Shown here piece after piece: positions 38,464 to 46,684 of a stretch of 64,000 nt of DNA (the first letter of the stretch is position 1; each line of letters begins with the position of its first letter). A model generated the notes under the pieces. It made no database searches and was not told where the DNA came from. It saw nothing but the letters and a program-made list of their open reading frames with translations. Where the stretch lies: positions 27,581 to 91,580 of the IMG/VR virus record IMGVR_UViG_3300022927_001696. One strand, given 5' to 3'. The position numbers and the translations under genes were made by a program. Origin of the DNA: a virus.

Positions 38464-39798
38464 ATGTCAGAACCTAGATATTGCAGTTTACTTTGGGCAC
38501 ATATCAGTAATGAGCCTTTGGGTCATGTTAGAACATGTTGTATAGCAAAAGAGCGAGTCAAAGATGACGAAGGTAATGACTTTACACTGGGTTCAACATC
38601 TGTAAGAGACATTTTTCATAGTGAATTTTATAAAAAAATAAGACAAGACATAAGAGAAGGAAAACTTCCAGAAAATTGTGAACCTTGTTGGCGAGAAGAA
38701 GATAACGGAAAAAAATCTAAAAGACAAATTTATAATGAATATGCTGAATGGAGATTTGACCCTATAGATTATTCTAAAGAACCTGACATGCCTCAAGATA
38801 TGCAACTTATTTTAAGTACTACATGTAATTTAAAATGTAGAAGTTGTAATCCAAACTACAGTAGTAAATGGGTTAAAGAAGCAGATGCAAGAGGTCTTCC
38901 TTATTTTAAAGAAAAAGTTACAATCCCAATGGATGACCCTGAAAAGTCAAAGTTTTGGACTGAAATAGATGATTGGTTACCACATATTAGAAATCTAGAA
39001 ATTATGGGCGGTGAGCCTCTGTACATGAAAGAGTTCAAATCCTTTGCAAATAAATTAATAGATCAGAATATTGCACCTAAAGTAGGTTTAAGTTTTAGTA
39101 CAAATGGAACTATGGCAGGTGGAGAATTTTTTGAGAGAATTATAGATAATTTTAAATCTGTATCTTTTAATGTAAGTATAGATGCCGCTGAAAAGAAAAG
39201 ATTTGACTATTTAAGACACGGTGCTGATTGGAACGAAGTAGAAAAAAATTTAGACACAATTCACAGTATGATTGGTCAGGGGAATGTTTTTGCTGGAATC
39301 ACATGTACAGTAACAGCACTAAATGTTATGTATCTTACAGAAATGCATAAAGAGTTTAACGAAAGATGGCCTAAATTTCATATATTTCATAATATAGCAA
39401 ATTTACCTAGTTGGTATAACCCTAATGTGTTCCCAAATGAAATGAAAGAAGATATTGTTAAACCGTTAAGGGAAGGATTAGAAAATAATGTTTTTAAAAC
39501 AGATCATGCTATTTCAGAAATAACAGGTATAATAAATCATTCCATAGCACCCAGAGAAGATGTAATAAGACCATATGGCAATCAGCCTACAGATACAATA
39601 GAAAATGAAATTGCTGTACGTTGGAATATGTTTAGAAAGCAAGTAGTTGCTGGTGATGAATATAGAGATGAAGATTTTAGAGATGTATTTCCTGAGCTTT
39701 GGGAAATCGTAAAAGAGGATTTCTTTTATAGTAAATTATATGAAAGAGCAAAGGCAGACCCAATGTACGGTGCAATTGATAAGGGAACATTTATATAA
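38464..39798 (+). CDS. Radical SAM protein 4 with N-terminal SPASM-like region
   Basis: The 444-residue enzyme has CX3CX2C at 121, 125 and 128 (TTCNLKCRSCNPNYSSKW) and MGGEPLYM. Auxiliary cysteines are at 7, 25, 26, 72 and 75 (RYCSLLWAHIS, RTCCIA, CEPCWREED). It starts one base after the dehydrogenase stop, so expression is coupled. Its C-terminus shares with the other paralogues a helical tail ending in a VFPELW-type motif. Radical SAM activity is inferred from intact motifs; nothing shows the substrate. Confidence 0.85.
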   Translation: MSEPRYCSLLWAHISNEPLGHVRTCCIAKERVKDDEGNDFTLGSTSVRDIFHSEFYKKIRQDIREGKLPENCEPCWREEDNGKKSKRQIYNEYAEWRFDPIDYSKEPDMPQDMQLILSTTCNLKCRSCNPNYSSKWVKEADARGLPYFKEKVTIPMDDPEKSKFWTEIDDWLPHIRNLEIMGGEPLYMKEFKSFANKLIDQNIAPKVGLSFSTNGTMAGGEFFERIIDNFKSVSFNVSIDAAEKKRFDYLRHGADWNEVEKNLDTIHSMIGQGNVFAGITCTVTALNVMYLTEMHKEFNERWPKFHIFHNIANLPSWYNPNVFPNEMKEDIVKPLREGLENNVFKTDHAISEITGIINHSIAPREDVIRPYGNQPTDTIENEIAVRWNMFRKQVVAGDEYRDEDFRDVFPELWEIVKEDFFYSKLYERAKADPMYGAIDKGTFI

Positions 39799-41036
39799 TG
39801 AGTAATACTTTTTGTCCGCTACCTTGGATGCATTTAGGAACACACCCACATGGTGGTGTTACTCCTTGTTGTATTTCTGATATGACTGCCGGCAAGAATA
39901 GAGCCAGGAACTACACTGATCAAGGTGATGAGTTCTATAATTTAAATGATCACAATATTGATACACATATGAACAGTGATTATTTTAAAGAAATTAGATT
40001 GGAGATGTTAAATGATGTGGAGCCTAAAGCATGTAAAAGATGCTACGATGAAGAAAGAAAAGGAATTAAGAGCAAACGTGTCCACGAGTCCGAGGTATAT
40101 AAGGACTTTGACGCCGATTACTCATCCAGAATTACAAGTGAGGATGGTAGCATACCTATGGATCTTCGCTTTGTTGAGTTGCGTCTTGGTAACGTATGTA
40201 ATGTCCGCTGTCGCACTTGTAATCCAGCAAGTAGTTCGAGGTGGGTGGCAGACTATAAAAAGATTGTTGACTCGCTAGATTTTGTAAATGATGGATACAG
40301 TTGGTTAGATCACAAACACGATTTTCAATGGCCAGAAGATGAAAACTTTTATGAGGATTTATTTGAATGTGCACCTAACATGGAAGTTTTATATATAAAT
40401 GGTGGGGAACCAACACTAATTAAAGCACATTGGAATTACTTACGCAAATTAGTTGATAGTGGTCGTAGTAAAAATATTATATTGTGGTATAATATTAATA
40501 TGACAAACTTACCTAATGAAGCAATTCCGCTTTGGAAAGAATTCAAAGAGGCCAGAGTCTGTCCTAGTATAGACGATCTGGAACACAGAAACAAATATAT
40601 CAGATTTCCTACAGAATGGTCAGATGTAGAAAAGAATTTAGATACTGTAATAAATGTACCTGAACTCACTGTGAGAATAACACAAACAGTAAGTGCATAC
40701 AGTTACATTTATTTAGACGAGTTTTTAAACTGGGCACCATGCCCAGTTGATATGAACTTTGTATATGACCCTGATTACCTATCGCCTGGAATATTACCTC
40801 CTGTCGTGAGACACGAGGCCCATGCCAAGTTTAGAAAAACGATGGGTAACAGACATGAACTCGGAACATTGTTGAGCATGTATGATAACGATGATTGGGA
40901 TGAAGTTAAATGGGAACACTTTTGTCGGTACAATGACGAGTTAGATAAGATACGCCAACACGAAAATGGTTGGAGAGAAATTTTTCCTGAACTAATAGCA
41001 CTTTTAGATAAACATGGAGTAAAACATGCATATTAG
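39798..41036 (+). CDS. Radical SAM protein 5 with N-terminal SPASM-like region
   Basis: The 412-residue enzyme has CX3CX2C at 134, 138 and 141 (NVCNVRCRTCNPASSSRW), NGGEPTLI, and auxiliary cysteines at 6, 24, 25, 79 and 82. Its N-terminus is the clearest match to a SPASM core: FCPLPWMHLGTHPHGGVTPC followed by CKRCYDEE. The start overlaps the previous stop by one base (TAATG). The gene ends inside the next one by 11 bases. Substrate unknown. Confidence 0.85.
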   Translation: MSNTFCPLPWMHLGTHPHGGVTPCCISDMTAGKNRARNYTDQGDEFYNLNDHNIDTHMNSDYFKEIRLEMLNDVEPKACKRCYDEERKGIKSKRVHESEVYKDFDADYSSRITSEDGSIPMDLRFVELRLGNVCNVRCRTCNPASSSRWVADYKKIVDSLDFVNDGYSWLDHKHDFQWPEDENFYEDLFECAPNMEVLYINGGEPTLIKAHWNYLRKLVDSGRSKNIILWYNINMTNLPNEAIPLWKEFKEARVCPSIDDLEHRNKYIRFPTEWSDVEKNLDTVINVPELTVRITQTVSAYSYIYLDEFLNWAPCPVDMNFVYDPDYLSPGILPPVVRHEAHAKFRKTMGNRHELGTLLSMYDNDDWDEVKWEHFCRYNDELDKIRQHENGWREIFPELIALLDKHGVKHAY

Positions 41037-42228
41037 AATGTCCTTAAATATAGGATCTAAAGTCCTTGAAAATGGAGTAACTGTTTTTTTTAAAGACGAG
41101 TTTAGTCCTTGTAGACTATACAATGATTTACCAAAAGGAGACTATATTATAATAGATTTTAGTTCCGTCTGGGAACAAGACTTTATGTTTTTTGCTATGA
41201 AAACTATAGAAAAAGCAAAAGAAATCTCCAGAAATGTTATAATGACATATCAAACAGAAGCATTTCATAGTAAATTTTGGGAATTCACGTGCCAAATTTT
41301 AGAGGATCAAGGATTCAACAGGGCAATGATTATAGATGCCGGAATAAATTTAGGTTTTGAAGGTTATGTTAATACAGGACATAGATTAAAAGTAGTACAT
41401 GTTCCTGCTTCACAATGGTTTGATTATTATACAGATATCGTACCTGATAATTCACTACATATGCAAGAATTTCAAGGAGATAGAAGTAAACATTTTATTT
41501 CTCTTGCGAGGTTTGCCAGAGCGGAAAGAATAGAATTTACAAACGAAATATTAGATAGTTTTTTAAGATACAAAGGCAGATTCAGTTGTGGATGGGGAGA
41601 TATGCAGGATAACCCTATGGTTTGGCATAAAGATTCTACAGTATGGAGTTTAATACCTAATCATCTTAGGAAATATTACCCAATTACATTAGGTGATAGT
41701 CTAGATGATCAACACAAATTAATGGATCATATTGCCGATAATGTTTTTAATGTTGTATTAGAAGCAGAGACTGGGCATAATCCAGCATGTTATAAAATAC
41801 AGAGTGACATACGAGCAACATGGGAAAGAACTGCGGGTAGATTTTTAACAGTTTATAGTGATAGAATAATGGCAACAGAAAAAACCACAAAGGTTTTTGC
41901 AATGAATCAGATTCCTTTATTTTTAGGTCCTCCTGCTATGGTGTTTACACTGGATCATTTAGGATTTGATATGTTTGATGATTTAGTGGATCATGATTAT
42001 GATAAAAAGGATTCTTTAGAAACAAGAAGTAAATTATTAATTAAAGAATTAAAGCGACTTTGTACTAAACCTTTATCAGAATTAAACGAGTTTTTAGAAG
42101 AAAACAAAGATAGATTAAAAGGTAATCAAGATCATTGCAAAGTTTTAGGTAATAGATTACATAGCAGAGCAATAAATTACACAAAAGAGTTTATTATAAA
42201 TGGAAACTTGGAATATAGAGAATTATAA
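41026..42228 (+). CDS. Putative glycosyltransferase, GT10-like, paralogue of 24167-25402
   Basis: The 400-residue protein has the order ATEKTTKVFAMNQIPLFLGP, then FDMFDDLVDHDYD, and a helical tail, matching blocks of the gene at 24167. The stretch with an E-K pair followed by a proline-containing strand resembles the donor-binding half of fucosyltransferase-type GT10 enzymes. The N-terminal half is divergent. A GGAG site 7 bases before the ATG supports the start. It is embedded between radical SAM genes 5 and 6, which ties the glycan and radical enzymes to one transcription unit. Confidence 0.5.
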   Translation: MHIRMSLNIGSKVLENGVTVFFKDEFSPCRLYNDLPKGDYIIIDFSSVWEQDFMFFAMKTIEKAKEISRNVIMTYQTEAFHSKFWEFTCQILEDQGFNRAMIIDAGINLGFEGYVNTGHRLKVVHVPASQWFDYYTDIVPDNSLHMQEFQGDRSKHFISLARFARAERIEFTNEILDSFLRYKGRFSCGWGDMQDNPMVWHKDSTVWSLIPNHLRKYYPITLGDSLDDQHKLMDHIADNVFNVVLEAETGHNPACYKIQSDIRATWERTAGRFLTVYSDRIMATEKTTKVFAMNQIPLFLGPPAMVFTLDHLGFDMFDDLVDHDYDKKDSLETRSKLLIKELKRLCTKPLSELNEFLEENKDRLKGNQDHCKVLGNRLHSRAINYTKEFIINGNLEYREL

Positions 42229-43450
42229 AGACAGTGATGTAATGTGTATCCTACCCTGGATTCACATGCACCCGTGGCCAAACGGCAAAACTATGCTGTG
42301 TTGTGATTCTCCTTGGGAAGATCATATAGGTGATTTACGAGAAAGTAGTTTACAAGAAGTTTGGAATAGCGAAAAAATGAAGCAAGTTCGCTTAAACATG
42401 TTAAACGGTAAAAAGTGTTCGCAATGTGTACGTTGCTATGAGAAAGAAGAAAAAGGCCATGACAGTTTAAGAGTCAGAAGTAATCGAGATTGGTTAGAAC
42501 CTCATTGGGATAAAGTTGAAAAAACAAATGCAGACGGTAGTCTCGATGATCTACACATTGTATACTTAGACTTTAGATTTAGTAATGTATGTAACTTACG
42601 TTGTAGATATTGCGGACCTGAACTAAGCAGTAATTGGTATGCTGATGCTAAAGCAAGTACATTTAATATAAGTCCAACAGAACGTATCATACAAATTCGT
42701 AAAGACGTAGACGGCTTTATGGAAGAATTTGATCCTATGTTAGAACATATTGAACAAATATATTGGGCTGGCGGCGAACCTATATTAATGGACGAACATT
42801 GGGGTATAATGAACAGACTTGTAGAAATGGGTAAAACAGATATACGAATATTTTATAATACAAATTTTACAACATTAGAATACAAGGGGCAGAGTGTATT
42901 AGATTTATGGAAAAAATTTGAACATGTATGCATAGGAGCAAGTTTAGATGCAGAAGGTTCAAGAGGGGAATATCAACGAAAAGGTACTGTTTGGTCTGAT
43001 GTTATAAATAATATGGAAGAATTTAGAAAAGTCAATCACCTAACTAATAATCCTGCAAAAGACAAAGTTGTAGACTTCTACATAAGTGCAACTGTAAATG
43101 CCTATAATGCTTGGCACATAACAGATTTTCACAGAAACTGGGTTGATCAGGGGTACATATTACCCGGTGACTGGTATATGAATGTACTATTAAATAATCC
43201 ACGTTTTAGAATGAGTGTGTTACCTAAAGAATTTAAAGAAAAAATAAAAGAAAAATGGTTGGCACATTTAGAATGGCTAGAACCTTTAGATCATATAGGT
43301 AGAGCAACAGAAGGATATAAAAGTGCAATTAAATTTTTAGATGATGACGATACTGATCTTTGGCAGGAGTTTAAAGATTTTAATAAAGAGTTTGATAAGT
43401 TAAGAAATGAAACATTTGATGAAATATTTCCGGAGTTGGCAGAATTATGA
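42200..43450 (+). CDS. Radical SAM protein 6 with N-terminal SPASM-like region
   Basis: The 416-residue enzyme has CX3CX2C at 131, 135 and 138 (NVCNLRCRYCGPELSSNW) and AGGEPILM. Auxiliary cysteines include 16, 34, 35, 76 and 79 (MCILPWIHMHPW, MLCCDSPW, CVRCYEKEEKG), plus an extra Cys73. It overlaps the glycosyltransferase-like gene by 29 bases, an unusually long overlap, and there is no better downstream ATG before the SPASM core. Substrate unknown. Confidence 0.85.
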   Translation: METWNIENYKDSDVMCILPWIHMHPWPNGKTMLCCDSPWEDHIGDLRESSLQEVWNSEKMKQVRLNMLNGKKCSQCVRCYEKEEKGHDSLRVRSNRDWLEPHWDKVEKTNADGSLDDLHIVYLDFRFSNVCNLRCRYCGPELSSNWYADAKASTFNISPTERIIQIRKDVDGFMEEFDPMLEHIEQIYWAGGEPILMDEHWGIMNRLVEMGKTDIRIFYNTNFTTLEYKGQSVLDLWKKFEHVCIGASLDAEGSRGEYQRKGTVWSDVINNMEEFRKVNHLTNNPAKDKVVDFYISATVNAYNAWHITDFHRNWVDQGYILPGDWYMNVLLNNPRFRMSVLPKEFKEKIKEKWLAHLEWLEPLDHIGRATEGYKSAIKFLDDDDTDLWQEFKDFNKEFDKLRNETFDEIFPELAEL

Positions 43451-44640
43451 GTAAGTATTTTTGTCCAATGCCGTTTGTAAATTTAGAAGCCAGAACTGAT
43501 GGCTCAATGTCTATCTGCTGTCAAATGGATGAGCTAATCAGTAAAGACGGCCAAAATTTATCTCTTACACACGATGTATTAACCGACGGCTGGAGAAGTG
43601 AATGGTTAGCAAATTTAAGAAAAGATTTTTTAGATGGTAAAAAACCTGCTTCTTGCTACAGTTGTTGGACTGCCGAGGATGCCGGAATAGACAGTAAACG
43701 TCAGAGAGCATTGAGAGACTTCCCTACAGCATTAGAAGAAGCATTGGAAAAGAAAGAACACATTAAACCAAAATCTATGGATTTAAAACTTGGTAATGTA
43801 TGTAATAATAAATGTAGAATTTGTAATAGTTTTGCAAGTAGTCTATGGGTACCAGAAGAGAAAAAACGAGATGGTACAAACAATTTGTTTTGGGATAGAA
43901 TGCGTACAGTGGGTAGATGGCCAGAAACAAATGAGGCATTTTGGGAAGACTTTGAAGAACTTAGTGATGACTTAGAAGTATTAGAATTTTATGGCGGTGA
44001 ACCATTATTAATAAAAAGACATTATGATATTTTACAGGATTTAGTTGATTCCGGTAAAAGTAAAGATATAAAATTATTGTATAATACAAATGGTTCAATA
44101 TATCCTGAGAGAGGATTAGAACTATGGCCTCACTTTAAACAAGTAATGTTAAGTTGGAGTTTTGATGGAGTAGGAGAGCAATTTGAATACATAAGGCATC
44201 CTGCTAAATGGAACGAGGTACAAGAAAATTTACAAAAAGTATTAGATAAAAATATACCAAATATATTTGTAGACATATGCTATACTGTGGGAATCTTTAA
44301 CATTTTTTATATGGAAGAAATTTTAGAATGGAGGGACAATTTTAAACCAGATCTTCCTATATATTTTAATCATGTTTATACGCCAGATCATTTTAGTTGC
44401 AAGGTATTACCTAAAGAAATAAAAGATAAAATTGTAGACAAGTATAAAGATAATACACATCCTGACATTGTGAGTTCTGTTAAATATTGTACAGATGTAG
44501 ATTATGATGTAAGTCTTATGGAAATGTTCTATAAACAGGTTAAGTTTAGTGATGAATTTAGAGGAGAAAATTTTGCTAAAACTTTTCCAGAATTTTATAA
44601 TTTATTAAAAGAATATGGTAATGCACCGGAGGACTTTTAA
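43447..44640 (+). CDS. Radical SAM protein 7 with N-terminal SPASM-like region
   Basis: The 397-residue enzyme is the shortest of the set. CX3CX2C is at 119, 123 and 126 (NVCNNKCRICNSFASSLW), with YGGEPLLI downstream. Auxiliary cysteines are at 6, 24, 25, 70 and 73 (FCPMPFVNLEARTDGSMSIC, then CYSCWTAED). The start is in an ATGA overlap with the preceding radical SAM gene, and the stop overlaps the oxygenase start by one base, so radical SAM 6, 7 and the oxygenase are translated as a chain. Confidence 0.85.
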   Translation: MSKYFCPMPFVNLEARTDGSMSICCQMDELISKDGQNLSLTHDVLTDGWRSEWLANLRKDFLDGKKPASCYSCWTAEDAGIDSKRQRALRDFPTALEEALEKKEHIKPKSMDLKLGNVCNNKCRICNSFASSLWVPEEKKRDGTNNLFWDRMRTVGRWPETNEAFWEDFEELSDDLEVLEFYGGEPLLIKRHYDILQDLVDSGKSKDIKLLYNTNGSIYPERGLELWPHFKQVMLSWSFDGVGEQFEYIRHPAKWNEVQENLQKVLDKNIPNIFVDICYTVGIFNIFYMEEILEWRDNFKPDLPIYFNHVYTPDHFSCKVLPKEIKDKIVDKYKDNTHPDIVSSVKYCTDVDYDVSLMEMFYKQVKFSDEFRGENFAKTFPEFYNLLKEYGNAPEDF

Positions 44641-45263
44641 TGGATAAATTAATTTTAAAGTCTAAACTTAATAATAAACAACAACATATTTTGGGTAATA
44701 TTTTTGATTCTAATTTATACGAAGACTGGATTTATTATGATGAATCAGAAGCAAATAAAGATATTAAATCTACTGTTGAAGCAAGGGGAAGAAAATATCT
44801 AAACTTAAATGATATAGACAATAAGGAATTACAATCCGTATTAACAGAAATAAAAAAAGAATTATTTGAATCTAATGGATTTGATGAGTCAAAATTTAAA
44901 TTGATAGAGATTGATGAAGGAAAGGGTTTATACCCTACTATGCTTTCGTGTATATATAAAGTTGATGGACTACCTAATCATGGTGTACACACTCATAAAG
45001 ACTGGAGAGGTGCAAATGACGAAATGCAGGTAAGATTTAATTATCTTGTCAGGAAACCGGAAGAAGGGGGAGAACCTGTAATTAATAGAAGAGTAATTGA
45101 TTTACAGGAGAAAGAAGGTATGGTACTTTTTGCATCAGAATGGCTACATGCAGGTATGCCAGTAGAAGGTAGCAAAACAAGAATATTATTAAGTATTGGT
45201 TATCTTGTTGAAAACGAATATGCACAGGAATTAGAAAAGAGATTTAATTATGGAAGAATATAG
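44640..45263 (+). CDS. 2-oxoglutarate/Fe(II)-dependent oxygenase
   Basis: The 207-residue protein shows the metal triad of this superfamily: H119-x-D121 in VHTHKDWRG and a distal H170 in FASEWLHAGMP, followed by R181 (SKTRILLSIGY), which would bind 2-oxoglutarate. Spacing and length fit the prolyl-4-hydroxylase-like/2OG-FeII_Oxy_3 branch, which hydroxylates proteins, sugars or small molecules. It is sandwiched between radical SAM genes 7 and 8 with overlaps on both sides, implying action on the same substrate or pathway. Substrate unknown. Confidence 0.8.
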   Translation: MDKLILKSKLNNKQQHILGNIFDSNLYEDWIYYDESEANKDIKSTVEARGRKYLNLNDIDNKELQSVLTEIKKELFESNGFDESKFKLIEIDEGKGLYPTMLSCIYKVDGLPNHGVHTHKDWRGANDEMQVRFNYLVRKPEEGGEPVINRRVIDLQEKEGMVLFASEWLHAGMPVEGSKTRILLSIGYLVENEYAQELEKRFNYGRI

Positions 45264-46557
45264 TAAAACATTTTGTCCTTATCCTTGGATATCGATAATG
45301 ACTCAACCTACTGGTACTGTTAGTTGGTGTTGTGTTGCGAGAGACAATTTTAAAAATGATGACAACACTATGTTCGACCTTAATAAGGGAGACAAAATAG
45401 AATCTGTCTGGAATAACAATCATATGCGTAAAATCCGTAAGCAAATGATAGAAGGCGATGTGGTAAAAGGTTGCGAACATTGTTATGATTTAGAAGATAT
45501 GGGTTTTCCTAGTTATAGAACAAACTATATCAGAGACTGGTTTGAATATAGCGGAAGAGGAGAGGAAATACATGAGATTATAGAACGCAGTATAAACAAC
45601 GACTATAAAGTAGAAGAATCTCCAATGTACTTGGATTTTAGGTTAGGCAATATGTGTAACCTGAAGTGTAGAATGTGTCAACCTCAAAATTCAAGTCAAA
45701 TACAAAAAGAATATAAAAAAATAGAAACTGCTGATCCAATGGCAGGAAAATTTATTAAGGACAATTTCACCTGGGGTCAATTTGTTGATCACTTAACGCC
45801 ATGGCAAGATGATCCGGAGTTTCTGCGTCAAGTAGAAGAATGGTTACCCAGTGTTAGTAAATTATATTTCACTGGAGGAGAGCCAACTATTATAGAACGT
45901 GTATATTGGATCATGGAAAAATGTGTTGAAATGGGTATAGCCCAAAATATTGAATTGGTATTTAATAGTAATATGACTAACGTTCAAGGAAGATTTTTAA
46001 ATTTAGTAGAGCAGTTTAAAAATGTTTTAATGTGTATAAGTGTTGATGCATACGGCAAAGAAAACGAATATATCCGTGGGGCGAGCCATTGGAAACAAGT
46101 AGATAAAAATATTAGAAAATATTGTGAAAGTGAAGTTGTAGGTAGAATTTTATTTTCACCAGTAATACAAGTTTATAATATTTTAACAATTACTAAATTA
46201 TTAGATTACTGTGAAGAATTAGAAGAAGAATACGGTAGAGAAATTTTTGTTACGTTTTTAATATGTGATTATCCAACAAGTTTAGATTTTAGAATCTGTC
46301 CGGAGCAAGTTAGAGAAGTTGCGGCAGGAAGATTAGAGCAATGGCTTAAACGCAGTAAAGTACTTGTAAACAGGCCTGAAAATGTACAAAGTATAGAAGC
46401 AACAATAAAGGCATTAAAAGAAAATCGTAAAGAGAATTGGAGACAAGAATTAAAGACTTTTCAAAAGTATACAAATTTATTAGACAAGCAAAGAGACGAA
46501 TGCATGGAAGATGCATTACCGGAATTATATAGATTAATGTATCAATCAAATAGGTAA
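45250..46557 (+). CDS. Radical SAM protein 8 with N-terminal SPASM-like region
   Basis: The 435-residue enzyme has CX3CX2C at 136, 140 and 143 (NMCNLKCRMCQPQNSS) and TGGEPTII. Auxiliary cysteines are at 9, 27, 28, 75 and 78 (TFCPYPWISIMTQPTGTVSW, CCVARD, CEHCYDLED). The usual SS-x-W after the cluster is changed to SSQI. It overlaps the oxygenase gene by 14 bases. It is the last of the eight paralogues and is followed after four bases by a 40-residue peptide gene. Confidence 0.85.
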   Translation: MEEYSKTFCPYPWISIMTQPTGTVSWCCVARDNFKNDDNTMFDLNKGDKIESVWNNNHMRKIRKQMIEGDVVKGCEHCYDLEDMGFPSYRTNYIRDWFEYSGRGEEIHEIIERSINNDYKVEESPMYLDFRLGNMCNLKCRMCQPQNSSQIQKEYKKIETADPMAGKFIKDNFTWGQFVDHLTPWQDDPEFLRQVEEWLPSVSKLYFTGGEPTIIERVYWIMEKCVEMGIAQNIELVFNSNMTNVQGRFLNLVEQFKNVLMCISVDAYGKENEYIRGASHWKQVDKNIRKYCESEVVGRILFSPVIQVYNILTITKLLDYCEELEEEYGREIFVTFLICDYPTSLDFRICPEQVREVAAGRLEQWLKRSKVLVNRPENVQSIEATIKALKENRKENWRQELKTFQKYTNLLDKQRDECMEDALPELYRLMYQSNR

Positions 46558-46561
46558 TATT

Positions 46562-46684
46562 ATGGAAGAAAATAAAGATAAAAAAGAAATTAATGATGAA
46601 TTAGAATTGACTCCTGAAGAGGAAGAACAACTAAAAAAGAAATTAGAAGAATTAAGAAAAAGAGACCCTTTTATATATAGATGA
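46562..46684 (+). CDS. Small acidic peptide gene (40 aa)
   Basis: An ATG at 46562 opens a 40-codon frame ending TGA at 46682-46684, which overlaps the carbamoyltransferase start (ATGA). The product is highly charged and helical (ELTPEEEEQLKKKLEELRKR) with a C-terminal DPFIYR. The frame fills the only gap between radical SAM 8 and the carbamoyltransferase, and the coupled stop/start supports translation. It may be a small assembly or adaptor peptide. A modified-peptide precursor is conceivable but has no direct support. Confidence 0.6.
   Translation: MEENKDKKEINDELELTPEEEEQLKKKLEELRKRDPFIYR

Noticed and set aside
40012-40278. 88-codon plus-strand frame inside radical SAM gene 5
   Set aside because: It is out of frame with an intact enzyme gene whose cluster cysteines lie in the same stretch; no ribosome-binding site.
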